From Chloroflexota bacterium (GTDB taxonomy: Bacteria; Chloroflexota; Anaerolineae; Aggregatilineales; Phototrophicaceae), in assembly GCA_026707665.1 (NCBI GenBank), contig JAPOWK010000084.1, positions 1 through 64,000 of the forward strand: a stretch of DNA of 64,000 nucleotides. The letters are read 5' to 3'. The notes below the pieces were generated by a model, which had not been told where the DNA came from, ran no database searches, and saw nothing but the letters and a program-made list of their open reading frames with translations. Numbering within the stretch: the first letter of the stretch is position 1; each line of letters opens with the position of its first letter. Position numbers and translations under genes: made by a program. Of the stretch, positions 39,320 to 49,494 are shown one piece after another.

Positions 39320-40120
39320 TCACCGGCGGGACTTGCGCTTGCGCTCGCGCCGCAGCCGTCTGATCGCGCTCAACTCCTGAGCGGGCGTCAGCATCGCGCT
39401 GATTTCGTCCTCATCGAGTTGATACCAGGCGCCTTTTCGCAGCGTTCCCAAACCCAACTGCCCGATATGCGTCCGGACGAGCCGCAGCACCGGATGGCCC
39501 AGAGACGCGGCGACGCGCTTGATTTGTCGCTTGCGCCCTTCGATCATGACCAGGCGCAAGACCGTTGAGCGCTTGGTCGACTGCAGTATGGTCAGCGAGC
39601 AGGCAGCGGTGCGGCTGTCATCCAGCCAGATGCCGCTCTCCCAGGCTTCAGCCGACTCTCTCGATACTTTGCCCTTAACGGTTACTTTGTAAGTTTTCGT
39701 GTGGTCGTATCGTGGATGAGAGATTCGGTTGGCGACCTCCCCATCATTGGTCAAGACCATAAGACCTTCGCTGTCGGCGTCCAGCCGGCCGATCGTAAAA
39801 AGGTGCCCGGGCACGTCCACCAATTCGCGAATCGTTGGGCGGTCATCGTTCTTCTCGGCTCTGTTGGTGCTCAGCACACCTTTGGGTTTGTTGACGACGA
39901 TGTAGAGCGGCTCGAAGGAATCGCCAATGCGCTCGCCGTCGACCTGAATCACATCTTTGCTCGGGTCAGCCTTCGTTCCCAGCCTGATAACTTTCCCGTT
40001 CACTCGAACGCGACCCTGGCGGATGATCTCTTCGCATTTTCGCCGCGAACCGATGTCCGCTTGCGCCATTATCTTGTGTACGCGCTGGCTTGGCACGGCC
40101 TGTCTCTCCCACGGCGACAC
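39320..40120 (-). CDS. pseudouridine synthase (RluB/RsuA family)
   Basis: S4 domain 'RVHKIMAQADIGSRRKCEEIIRQGRVRVNGK'; 'GRLDADSEGLMVLTNDG'; 'EGRKRQIKRVAASLGHPVLRLVR'. Confidence 0.93.
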   Translation of the reverse strand: MSPWERQAVPSQRVHKIMAQADIGSRRKCEEIIRQGRVRVNGKVIRLGTKADPSKDVIQVDGERIGDSFEPLYIVVNKPKGVLSTNRAEKNDDRPTIRELVDVPGHLFTIGRLDADSEGLMVLTNDGEVANRISHPRYDHTKTYKVTVKGKVSRESAEAWESGIWLDDSRTAACSLTILQSTKRSTVLRLVMIEGRKRQIKRVAASLGHPVLRLVRTHIGQLGLGTLRKGAWYQLDEDEISAMLTPAQELSAIRRLRRERKRKSRR

Positions 40121-40237
40121 TTCGACGCGCTCGCATCCTAATGATAGGCAAGGCGACCGCCTCGCGCTAGGGAGACTCCGAGACGCAATGCCATTGATGG
40201 ATGGACGCCGAGCGTCAGTTGCGCAAATGGTCAGCGT

Positions 40238-41881
40238 TCATTTGTCGATGGACTTCTCGGTGACGATAAACTGTAGCGGGATGCCGAGCAGGAGCCGCGT
40301 CTGCGCGACCAGCGTGGGCAAGGCGACCACCAGCAAGGTCAAAACCAGCATGAAGGGAATGCTTAAGAGCTCTAGAATGGACTCGCCAAAAGTGTAGGGC
40401 GAAAGACGCGGCGGACGAATGCGATAATCTTGAATCTGAAATACCACGACCAGAACAATCATGACAATGCCGGATATCGCGAGCAGAATCCAGGCGGGGT
40501 GGCTCGTGGCAATGCCTTCCACAACATAGGTGAGCTTGTCGCTGGCGGCCATCATGCCCTCCACCTTGATGGGGGCGATCTTGGGGTGAAAGAAAACGGG
40601 AAGTTGTGAACCGACCGTCAAGATTATCCAGCCGGCGCCCGCGAGCAGAATATCATGAGCGATGCGCAACAGCAGCTTGAAAGAGTCAAATGATACAACC
40701 TGGGGATTCTCGATCAGCTTGGCGAGCATATATCCGACTTCTTTGCTGCCCCAGGCGTGTCGAAGAGTCTGGCTATAACGATTCTTAATCGATTCGAATA
40801 TATTGGATCCGGTTGTTGAATCCGCCAGGAAGGGCAGATAGATATGCTGCAATTTCACTAGCCCGCCAGTGGCGAAATAGGCTTTGATCCACATATGCCA
40901 TTCGTCGGCGATCACATCGGTATCCCAGTTGCCGCTCCGTTCGAGCAGCTGCAGGCTCAGCGAATATGAGGACATCGGCATCGCCATCCACCAGGGCGCA
41001 GCCAGGTAAGCCAGTTCAAAGGCGGTTGCGTAGGTATTGATGATGCGCATCAGGGGATTGACTTGCCAGATATTGCCGTGATAACGAATCGGCGCCTGCC
41101 AAAATGTTCGATGTCGATCTGGATTGAGAGCGAAGTGATAGGTCAGCGCGGCGAAGTGCTTTTCATGCCAGCGCGTATCGGCGTCCATCGTCGTAAGTAC
41201 ATAGTTGTCGACATTCAGGTCTTCTTCGTCCACGACATTCTCAAAGAAGCGATTGATCGCCCAGGCGAGGTTTGCTGATTTGCACTGCATCTCCCCAATT
41301 AACCCGCGCGGGTGCACGGTAAAGTAAATGTCGGCGAAATGGGCGGCATACTGGCGGTGAAGGCTCTGCGCCATTTGATAGCTGTCCGGTTCCGCCGCTT
41401 CCATTGCCAGCAAGACCGAGATCTGTGAAGCCGCGTTTTCTTGCAAGCTCAATTGATCCAAGGTGCGAATTAATATTTTCATGGACTCGTTGTAAATTGG
41501 GATGATGACCAAGTGGTGAACACTGTCCCAATCGAGCGAATCCGGTCCCCGGTCTTGCAGATACTTTCTGTACCAGTCGATCGATTCCCATTCTTTAATC
41601 TGGCGCATGCCCATGCCATTGGCGATGCCGGCGAGGAGAAATCGGATTGCTGAATAAGTTGCTACCAAAGCGGCGGTGAGCATAAGGGTCAGCGGGAAAG
41701 CGACCGCGCTGGCGATGGAAATCAGCAAAGCCAGCCAGGCGAGGAACCCTGGAATGCCGTCGAGAACGCGCTCGGGAATCGGTGGCAGCGGCGCGCCACC
41801 CCATAGCGAGCGCCCGACATCGGATGGTCGAGGCGGGCGGGGATTGCTTGATGTATAAGGCACAGCAACCCTAAGCGACAA
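40238..41881 (-). CDS. membrane glycosyltransferase (GT2-like)
   Basis: TM segments at both ends; 'HLVIIPIYNESMKILIRTLDQL', 'VLTTMDADTRWHEKHFAALTYHF' DxD motif. Confidence 0.75.
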   Translation of the reverse strand: MSLRVAVPYTSSNPRPPRPSDVGRSLWGGAPLPPIPERVLDGIPGFLAWLALLISIASAVAFPLTLMLTAALVATYSAIRFLLAGIANGMGMRQIKEWESIDWYRKYLQDRGPDSLDWDSVHHLVIIPIYNESMKILIRTLDQLSLQENAASQISVLLAMEAAEPDSYQMAQSLHRQYAAHFADIYFTVHPRGLIGEMQCKSANLAWAINRFFENVVDEEDLNVDNYVLTTMDADTRWHEKHFAALTYHFALNPDRHRTFWQAPIRYHGNIWQVNPLMRIINTYATAFELAYLAAPWWMAMPMSSYSLSLQLLERSGNWDTDVIADEWHMWIKAYFATGGLVKLQHIYLPFLADSTTGSNIFESIKNRYSQTLRHAWGSKEVGYMLAKLIENPQVVSFDSFKLLLRIAHDILLAGAGWIILTVGSQLPVFFHPKIAPIKVEGMMAASDKLTYVVEGIATSHPAWILLAISGIVMIVLVVVFQIQDYRIRPPRLSPYTFGESILELLSIPFMLVLTLLVVALPTLVAQTRLLLGIPLQFIVTEKSIDK

Positions 41882-42084
41882 ACAGAAATACGTTTAAAGG
41901 GTAGAGCCTCTGGCTGGGCGCAATACAAACGGAACCCAATTGCAATCCTGGAAGCGGACCTCGCAAAAGATCGAGAGGCCGCAGCAAGAGGCAATCCACT
42001 TCGCCGTTATCATAACATAGCGGCGCTTGCTATCAAGTCAAGCGACAGCACTGGCGAATGCAGCATCCGCTGTTTCGACGCCCG

Positions 42085-43278
42085 CTATTTCGCGCCCTTG
42101 CCGCCTTTGATGCCTTGCTGGCTGGCGATGTCTACCAAGTTGGTCTTGTAGTCGTAGGTATTCCGGCGCTTTTCCGCGTGAGCATCACGGGCGAGTTGGA
42201 CCAACTTCTGAACCAGGTCAGTCGACGTGTAGCCGTCTTCGCGCCACAGATAGAAAGCCAAAGAGCCCGGCATGCTGTTGATCTCGTTGAGAAACAGTTC
42301 GTTCTGGTCCGGTCGCACAAGATAGTCGATGCGAGCGATGCCACGGCCATCGACAGCTTTGAAAGCAGCGACGCTCGTTTGCTGGATTCGTCCCGTGAGC
42401 TCGGCGCTTATCGGCGCAGGCACAAGGCGTTCGGCGCTCTTCATGCCTTCGCTTCCCCGCAAGTATTTGTCTTCGTAGGACAGGAATTCGTCCCAAGAGA
42501 CCGGCTGTTCCAAGGTAGAAGCTTCATAGTGGTCGCCGAATCCAATTACTGAGCAATTGATTTCGATGCCCTTTGTCACCGCTGGCTCAATCAGTATGCG
42601 CCGATCGAAATTGGCGGCGATATCGATACTGGCGCGCAGCAGCGCCTCCGAATCCGCGCGTCCAATGCCGATGCTGGAGCCGAGAGTCGCTGGCTTCACG
42701 AAAAGCGGAAGCTCGAATCGGGCAAGCAAATCAGAAATGACGTCATCAGATCGGTCGAGCCAAGTATCACGGGTACACCAAAAGTCATCAAGCACTGGTA
42801 TCCCCGCCTGCCGCAATACCGCCTTGGTCATGATCTTGTCATTAGCCAGCGCCGACCCGAGCGTGGCGTAGCCGACGTAGGGAATGTCGGCCAAGTCGAA
42901 GAGCCCTTGAATGCTGCCGTCCTCGCCGTGTGAGCCATGAAGCGCGGGAAAGGCGACATCAATGCGCCGTATCTCGCTCTTGCTGAAGCGCCCGGCTAGT
43001 GGATCGACAATCAGTCCATGGTGCCGCGTATCAGGGGACAAGAGGCAGGCGCGCACGCCCTCGTGGCGCTGAATATCGTCGTCCTGGAAGTTGTCCAGAT
43101 CGCGCAGGGCATCGCCGGTGAACCAACGTCCATCGCGCGTTATATATACCGGGACAATGTCGTAGGCTTCTGCGGGAAAGGCGCTCATGATCTGATGCCC
43201 GGTGACGATGGAGACATCATGCTCTACGCTGCGTCCGCCAAAAATGACGGCTATGGTGGTGCGGCGGCGACTGCTCAT
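42085..43278 (-). CDS. ddl: D-alanine--D-alanine ligase
   Basis: 'IAVIFGGRSVEHDVSIVTG', 'FPALHGSHGEDGSIQGLFDLADIPYVG', 'VKPATLGSSIGIGRA', 'EINSMPG'. Confidence 0.94.
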   Translation of the reverse strand: MSSRRRTTIAVIFGGRSVEHDVSIVTGHQIMSAFPAEAYDIVPVYITRDGRWFTGDALRDLDNFQDDDIQRHEGVRACLLSPDTRHHGLIVDPLAGRFSKSEIRRIDVAFPALHGSHGEDGSIQGLFDLADIPYVGYATLGSALANDKIMTKAVLRQAGIPVLDDFWCTRDTWLDRSDDVISDLLARFELPLFVKPATLGSSIGIGRADSEALLRASIDIAANFDRRILIEPAVTKGIEINCSVIGFGDHYEASTLEQPVSWDEFLSYEDKYLRGSEGMKSAERLVPAPISAELTGRIQQTSVAAFKAVDGRGIARIDYLVRPDQNELFLNEINSMPGSLAFYLWREDGYTSTDLVQKLVQLARDAHAEKRRNTYDYKTNLVDIASQQGIKGGKGAK

Positions 43279-43305
43279 TGCGCGATCCTCATCGACAGGT
43301 CATCT

Positions 43306-44952
43306 TCAATATGTATCGGGCAGGTCATTGAGAAAAAGCACGGTGTCGCCCGCTTTCAGGTTGTGCTGATACCAGTCTACCGACTCCTGCAGCGTCTCAA
43401 CCACGCGAAGGCGCGACCGGTCAAAGGAGGTCGATTCGATCGCATCGACGATGGGCTGCGTTTGCGATTTTCCGACCAGAATGATATCGGTGGCGTGCTG
43501 GGCCGCCAATAAGCCCAGCTTTTGGTTCTCGGCCTCTTGCAGATCTCCCAGTTCAATCATGCCTGGCGTGATCAGCAAGCGCGCGCCCTTCTGGTGCAAG
43601 CCGAGGACGTTCAAAGCGCTGACGACTCCTTTTGGATTGGCGCTGTAGGCGTCATTGATGATGGTGATCCCGGACGCGGTCTGCTTCACGACAAGTCGAC
43701 TTTCGGCTGGCTGCAGGCTGCGGATGCGCCCCGCGATATCGCGCAGGGGAATCCCCTCGTGATAGGCGACAGCGATGCACAGAAGCAGGTTGGTTACGTT
43801 GTGTTCACCGACCACCTTCGTCGAGATATGCGCTCGCTCGCCAGATGAGGTGTGCGCGGCGGTAAACGATAAGCCCCCGAGCGTCGCTTTGACATCGCTG
43901 GCGATCCAGGTGATGCCTTGCCCTTGCGCCCCTTCTTCCGTCAGCTCGCGGCTGACCGTTAGAATGGTCTTCGGATGGCCCGCCTCGGTCATAGCGCGGA
44001 CGTAGGGATTGTCCCAGTTCAAGACTGCAACACCGTCGGCCGGGGTGTTCTTGACGATCTCGTACTTCGCCCGGCGGATGTTGTCCAGCGAGCCGAAGCG
44101 CTCCAAATGCTGTGGTCCGACTTCGGTGACGATAGCGATATCAGGCGGCGTCAGTTGGCAGATTTGGTCGATCTCGCCTTCGACATAAGCGCCCATCTCG
44201 CATATGAAATACTCGCTGCGGTAGTCATCAGCCAGGTCCCGATTGATCGCCAGCGAGATTCCCATCAAAGTGTTGTAGCTCTTTGGCGTAGCGTAGGCGC
44301 TAAATCGGACGCTGAGAATGTCGCGCAGGAAGGTCTTGGTCGTCGTCTTGCCATAGCTGCCGGTGATTCCGATAATTTTGGGCTTGATCTGGTCCAGGGT
44401 GTCTGCCGCACTCCGCAGATATCGGCGGCGCAGCGCGCTTTCCACTGGCTGCAATATCCAGTTTCCCGCAACAAGCCACAATGGCGCGGCGAGGAAATGG
44501 ATCAGACCGATTGCGCTGAAGGCAAATACAAGCAAGAAATCTATTTCGCCAAGAGGAATCGTGTCGAAGCCGGCAAACGCTGCGGCGAATCCCAGGACGC
44601 TCGCCAGCCAGGCGCCGGCCAGCAGCCGCTTCATTCTTGCTGTTGCAGCAAACGCTTGCTTGGTTTCGCGTTGACGTGGCGGAAAGACGGCGACAAGCGC
44701 GGCGAAGATGGCGACAATCTGTGGCACGATGCTGTCGGGCGCTTCCGCCAGCAGGCTCCCAATCGCCAAGCCGAGGATCCAGGCTGCGATGGGCCGCGCC
44801 GGCAGCGATCGCGAGCGCTCACCAAGAACCCAACGCAGATAGCGCCGGCTCAGATACTCTTCGATTTGATAGTAGCGCGCCTGCCGGTAAATCCGCAGCC
44901 AGGCGCCAATCAGCCAGACGGCGGCCATTGGGGCGAGCAGAATCTCTGACAT
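43306..44952 (-). CDS. murF: UDP-N-acetylmuramoyl-tripeptide--D-alanyl-D-alanine ligase-like (MurF)
   Basis: 'IIGITGSYGKTTTKTFLRDIL', 'NTLMGISLAINRDL', 'INDAYSANPKGVVSALNVL'; N-terminal membrane segments. Confidence 0.88.
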   Translation of the reverse strand: MSEILLAPMAAVWLIGAWLRIYRQARYYQIEEYLSRRYLRWVLGERSRSLPARPIAAWILGLAIGSLLAEAPDSIVPQIVAIFAALVAVFPPRQRETKQAFAATARMKRLLAGAWLASVLGFAAAFAGFDTIPLGEIDFLLVFAFSAIGLIHFLAAPLWLVAGNWILQPVESALRRRYLRSAADTLDQIKPKIIGITGSYGKTTTKTFLRDILSVRFSAYATPKSYNTLMGISLAINRDLADDYRSEYFICEMGAYVEGEIDQICQLTPPDIAIVTEVGPQHLERFGSLDNIRRAKYEIVKNTPADGVAVLNWDNPYVRAMTEAGHPKTILTVSRELTEEGAQGQGITWIASDVKATLGGLSFTAAHTSSGERAHISTKVVGEHNVTNLLLCIAVAYHEGIPLRDIAGRIRSLQPAESRLVVKQTASGITIINDAYSANPKGVVSALNVLGLHQKGARLLITPGMIELGDLQEAENQKLGLLAAQHATDIILVGKSQTQPIVDAIESTSFDRSRLRVVETLQESVDWYQHNLKAGDTVLFLNDLPDTY

Positions 44953-45042
44953 GCTTCACCCTGCTTTGTCAACGCACAGTCATTATAGACGTGAACCGAC
45001 TGGACGGAAAAGCGAGCGGCGCCGCGCTTTGATTTTGGAAGG

Positions 45043-45822
45043 CTACGCGCTTCGATAGAGGGCATCCATGATGCTGGCGGTTCTATCGGGGAATTCGAGA
45101 TAAGCGTAGTGCCCGGCGCCATCATGGAGGATCAGCGCGGCATCAGGAATGGCGGCTTCCAGCTTCCGTCCCATCCAAAGCGGCGTCTCCTGGTCTTCGT
45201 CTCCCCAGATCAGTATGGTCGGGACGGTGACCCGTTTCGCGTGGTCCAGCAAGTCTTGGTTGACAACATTGATCAGCGTTTGCCGCAAGACGGGCGAGGC
45301 TTTGCGGTAGTCGTCCGAGCCGAATCGCTGATTGTAGCTATTCCGCAGCGCCTCCGCCGCTGACTTCACGCCGATCTTCTCAAGGCCGCGCCTCAGCGAC
45401 TTGTAGGCGCTCAATCGCAAACGAGTCTGAGTCGACCCTTCGATCTTGATGCCGGCGCTGTTCGACAATACCAGACTGCAAATGCGGACACTGTGATCTG
45501 ATCCCAGAATCAGCCCGATGCGCCCACCGAGAGAGTGTCCAAAGTAGTGGATTTTGTCGATGCCGTGGTGATCCAGGTATGCGAGACAAAATGCCGCGTA
45601 GTCGAATATGGTGAATGGCTCGTTCGGTTCAGCGCTGCCGCCGAAACCAGGCAGATCAATTTGGTAGCAGCGATATCCCAGACGGCTCAGGCGGAGAGAG
45701 AGGGGCGCCAGAAGTTCGATGCTAGCGCCCCACCCGTGTACCATCAGTATCGGCGTTCCATCACCGACAATGGCTTCTCTTATTCGAATGCCGTTGATGA
45801 CGACATTGCCGCATTGGCCCAC
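45043..45822 (-). CDS. alpha/beta hydrolase
   Basis: 'ILMVHGWGASIELLAPLS', nucleophile elbow 'YFGHSLGGRIGL', 'ILIWGDEDQETPL'. Confidence 0.9.
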   Translation of the reverse strand: MGQCGNVVINGIRIREAIVGDGTPILMVHGWGASIELLAPLSLRLSRLGYRCYQIDLPGFGGSAEPNEPFTIFDYAAFCLAYLDHHGIDKIHYFGHSLGGRIGLILGSDHSVRICSLVLSNSAGIKIEGSTQTRLRLSAYKSLRRGLEKIGVKSAAEALRNSYNQRFGSDDYRKASPVLRQTLINVVNQDLLDHAKRVTVPTILIWGDEDQETPLWMGRKLEAAIPDAALILHDGAGHYAYLEFPDRTASIMDALYRSA

Positions 45823-45828
45823 AACGGA

Positions 45829-47751
45829 TTAGCCGATTGCGCTGAGCGGAATGGCGACCTGACGAGCGCGTTTTCGTTCGCTGATCGGTGTCACCGGCGG
45901 GCATTCCCAAGCCATATCCTCGGTGGTGGAGCGTTCCTTGGCGAATTTGGGCAATATCCCGCAAGCGAAACACTTGTCACGGCAATCAACTCGCGTCTCG
46001 CGCTTGATGCTCATCAAGTAATCCTCGCGCAGGAACTTCTTGTGTATCCCGACATCAATATGATCCCAGGGGAAGACTTCGTCCAGATCGCGCTCGCGGA
46101 AGTTATAAAAGTCCGGATCGATGCCCAGTTCAGCGAAAGCGCGCAGCCATTTTCCGTGCCGGTGCTGATCCTGCCAGGCATCGAACTTGCAGCCTAGTTC
46201 CCAGGCGCGTCGAATTACCGGTCCCAGCCGGCGATCGCCGCGGCTGAGCCAGCCTTCAAACTCGCTGTCTTCATAGTTGTTCCAGCGCAAATGCATGCCG
46301 CCGCGCCGCATCTGCTGTTTCAACAAGCGCTGCTTGCGATCGACACTCTCCCGTGTATCTTGCGGCGCCCATTGAAAGGGCGTGTGGGGCTTGGGGATGA
46401 AGGTGCTGACGCCGACGTTCAGCGTCGCTTTCTTGCCCAGAATCCGAGTGCCTTCATTCAGCGTCTTGACGCACAAGTCGATAATCGCCTGCACATCGTC
46501 AAGGGTCTCCTCCGGGTGGCCAATCATGAAGTAGAACTTGATGGTGCGCCAGCCGCGCGAGTAGACGTCACGCGCCGTTTGGAGCACCTGTTCATCGGGC
46601 ACATACTTGTTGATCAAATCGCGCATTTTCTCGGTCGCCGCTTCCGGCGCGAAGGTGAAGCCGCTGCGGCGCGTTCCGCCAATCTTTTCCAGCAGATCAG
46701 CGCTGGCGCTTTCGATGCGCAGGCTCGGCAAGCTGAGGCTGAGGCCGGCGTCCTTGTATACGCGATTGACTTCTTCCGCCAGTTCTTCCACCCAGACATA
46801 GTCTGAGGATGAGAGACTGAGCAGGCTAATCTCTTCAAAACCGGTATGCTGGACGATTTCGGCGATGGCCGCCATGATCTCTTGAACGGGTCGCTCGCGA
46901 ACCGGGCGCGTCACCATGCCCGCGTGGCAGAAGCGGCAGCCGCGCGTGCAACCACGCATGATTTCGATTGGCGCGCGATTATGCACGGTGTCAATATTGG
47001 GTACGATGAACTTGGTGAAGGGCTTGGGCAATGTGATGACGATGCGTTTCAAGACTCGGGCGGGGATGCCCGGCTCGTTGGGTACTATCGAGTGGACGGT
47101 GCCATCACCGTTATATTCCACGTCATAGAATCGCGGCACATACATGCCTTGAATCTTGGCGATTTCGCGTAGTTGCTGGTGACGGCGCAGACCTCGCAGC
47201 CGGCCGACGGCTCGGGCGATTTCGACGATGATCTCTTCGCCCTCGCCAATGACAAAGGCATCGATAAAGTCGGCCATCGGCTCGGGATTGAAGCAGGCGT
47301 GCCCGCCAGCGATGACCAACGGATAGCGCTCGTCGCGCTCTCGACTAAGCAGCGGCAGCCCGGCCAGATCGAGCAGGTTGACCGCGTTGGTATAGAGCTG
47401 CTCATAAGGCAGGCTGATACCCAACAAGTCGAAATCACGCAGTGGATGTTTGGTCTCCAGCGAGAAGAGCGGAATCTCACCCTGGCGCATCACCGCTTCC
47501 ATGTCCAGCCAGGGCGAGAAGACGCGTTCCGCCAGCATATCGGGCTGCTGGTTCACCTGATCGTAGAGGTTCATGATGCCCAGGTTGGACATGCCCAAGT
47601 CGTAAATGTCGGGGAAGGCCAGGGCGACCTTGACATCGGCGCGCTCCCAGTTCTTGACGACGCTATTGTACTCACCGCCGACATAGCGACCGGGTTTCTC
47701 CACACTCAGCAGGTGGCGTTCCAGTTGGCTTTCAATGCGCCGCGGATCCAT
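45829..47751 (-). CDS. TIGR03960-type B12-binding/radical SAM protein
   Basis: 'VALAFPDIYDLGMSNLGIMNLYDQVN', 'IEIMRGCTRGCRFCHAGM' CxxxCxxC; C-terminal 'CRDKCFACGIL'. Start at internal Met (47751 or 47769). Confidence 0.9.
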   Translation of the reverse strand: MDPRRIESQLERHLLSVEKPGRYVGGEYNSVVKNWERADVKVALAFPDIYDLGMSNLGIMNLYDQVNQQPDMLAERVFSPWLDMEAVMRQGEIPLFSLETKHPLRDFDLLGISLPYEQLYTNAVNLLDLAGLPLLSRERDERYPLVIAGGHACFNPEPMADFIDAFVIGEGEEIIVEIARAVGRLRGLRRHQQLREIAKIQGMYVPRFYDVEYNGDGTVHSIVPNEPGIPARVLKRIVITLPKPFTKFIVPNIDTVHNRAPIEIMRGCTRGCRFCHAGMVTRPVRERPVQEIMAAIAEIVQHTGFEEISLLSLSSSDYVWVEELAEEVNRVYKDAGLSLSLPSLRIESASADLLEKIGGTRRSGFTFAPEAATEKMRDLINKYVPDEQVLQTARDVYSRGWRTIKFYFMIGHPEETLDDVQAIIDLCVKTLNEGTRILGKKATLNVGVSTFIPKPHTPFQWAPQDTRESVDRKQRLLKQQMRRGGMHLRWNNYEDSEFEGWLSRGDRRLGPVIRRAWELGCKFDAWQDQHRHGKWLRAFAELGIDPDFYNFRERDLDEVFPWDHIDVGIHKKFLREDYLMSIKRETRVDCRDKCFACGILPKFAKERSTTEDMAWECPPVTPISERKRARQVAIPLSAIG

Positions 47752-47857
47752 AATAGACGCGCTAACCATTTCTGCCTGTCGTTTACTGCGCGCGTTCGAG
47801 TATAACCTATGGCAGTTCCAATGTATAGCGATTCTAGCGGCAGGGAGCGCGATTCGC

Positions 47858-48355
47858 ATGAACCCTCAGCAGGTTTCGACACTGTTCGATTATCACTACG
47901 CTTCGTTTGACAGAATTCGGCTGTGTGCCGCCGCGCTGTCTCAGGACCAGTTCGTCGCCGGTTCGAGCTATTCGGTCGGCTCGGTCCGCAATCAGCTGGC
48001 ACATTGTTTGATGGTCGACAATCGCTGGCTGGCTCGGCTGAATGGGCAGCGGCCGCCGGAAATGGAATACGCGGATTTCCCCGATCAAGCGACTCTGTGG
48101 CGCGAATGGGACAAAGTCCGGCAGCAGGTGATGGCCTACGTCAATCGATTAAACGCGGAGCAACTTGACGAAGTCGTCGACTTGCAATTCCCCGATCGTG
48201 GCGGATTGCGGCGCAGTCGTCGCTGGCAAATCCTATTTCACATGGTGAATCATGGCACCGATCACCGGGCGCAGATCCTGGCGCTTCTTGGTGGTTTCGG
48301 CGCGGCGACCTTTGAACAGGATCTGATCCTGCATCTTTGGTCAACAGAACAATAG
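47858..48355 (+). CDS. DinB-family protein
   Basis: 'LFDYHYASFDRI', 'NQLAHCLMVDNRWLARL', 'ILFHMVNHGTDHRAQILALLG' DinB His motifs; ATG at 47858. Confidence 0.87.
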   Translation: MNPQQVSTLFDYHYASFDRIRLCAAALSQDQFVAGSSYSVGSVRNQLAHCLMVDNRWLARLNGQRPPEMEYADFPDQATLWREWDKVRQQVMAYVNRLNAEQLDEVVDLQFPDRGGLRRSRRWQILFHMVNHGTDHRAQILALLGGFGAATFEQDLILHLWSTEQ

Positions 48356-48359
48356 GGCG

Positions 48360-49271
48360 CTACGGCCGGCTCAATTCGCGGGCGATCTCACCAGCGATAC
48401 GCGCATTGTTGATGAGCAAGGCGATATTCGCCGCCATTGAAGCGCCCTTCGTCAGTTCGCTTACGCGACCGAGCACATAGGGCGTGATGTCCTTGCCGCC
48501 GATCGCCGCTGCCTCCGCATCGCGCGTCGCCTGGGCGATGGCGGCCTCGGCAATCTCCAGCTCGAGCTCATGTTCAGCGGGAACCGGCACAGCAACCAAT
48601 ATACCGTTCTGAGCGCCCAAAGCCTCGGCCGCTCGAATGATCGCCGCTGCCTCCGCCGCCGACTCAATGCGCTGATCGATCGGCAGGTCCGTCCGTCCAG
48701 AGTAGAACGCTGGCAGTACATCCGTCTGGTAGCCGAGTATAGGTACGCCATTCGTTTCAAGCGCCTCGAGAGTCAAGGGCAGATCCAGAATCGATTTGGC
48801 TCCTGACGAGACGACCGTGACTGGCGTTCGTCCGAATTCAGTCAGATCGGCCGAAACGTCGTGGGGCTGACCGCGGTGCACGCCACCGATGCCGCCGGTC
48901 GCGAAGAGCTTGATTCCCGCCATTTTGGCGACGATCATCGTGCCAGCGACGGTCGTGGCGCCGTACTGACCCAAGGCGGTGGCGATGGCCAGGTCGCGGC
49001 GGCTGCATTTGCGCACCTGAGCGGCCGGCATTCGCGCCAGCGATTCAATTTCGTCAGCGCTGATGCCAACGGTGATCGCTCCTTGGAGAATGGCGATGGT
49101 CGCCGGCACTGCTTCGGCTTCGCGTACAGCAGCTTCCATCGCGAGCGCCGTCTCCACGTTTGTCGGGTGGGGCAGGCCGTGCGTGATTAGGGTCGATTCG
49201 AGGGCGACGACGGGCGCCCCGCCTTGCAGGGCGGCTTTCACTTCGGGGCTAATGGTCAAAGGCAAGGTCAT
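48360..49271 (-). CDS. psuG: pseudouridine-5'-phosphate glycosidase
   Basis: '[21 protein letters not shown]', '[30 protein letters not shown]', '[17 protein letters not shown]'. Confidence 0.94.
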   Translation of the reverse strand: [303 protein letters not shown]

Positions 49272-49298
49272 GCAAGTGTCTTTCCTCTGTCGTTAGGC

Positions 49299-49431
49299 GG
49301 GAGGGCGAGACAAGTCTCGCCCCTACGGTTTGCGATGTGGCGGGCTGCCCAGTGGCTCGCCCCTACGGATTGGGATTGACGGGAGGGCGAGACAAGACTC
49401 GCCCTTACAGTTTGCGTTGTGGCGGGCTGCC
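49299..49431. repeat. two 51-bp direct repeats (49299-49349 and 49381-49431, period 82) each with a GGGCGAGAC-AA-GTCTCGCCC palindrome
   Basis: Copies differ at only a few positions; first copy has a perfect 9-bp inverted repeat with a 2-nt centre; a degenerate third piece (ggctcgcccctacggattggg) lies between. Confidence 0.85.
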
Positions 49432-49494
49432 TGAAAAGCTGCGAATATCGCGCAGACACGGATCGCCGACACCGACCGCCAGGCGAGCGACGAA

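Noticed and set aside
43975-44949. 324-aa plus-strand ORF opposite murF
   Set aside because: Shadow ORF; the murF frame carries all conserved motifs.
49299-49431. Possible CRISPR-like array
   Set aside because: Only two full repeat units, both strongly palindromic and diverged, no cas genes nearby; fits a REP/MITE-like repeat better.
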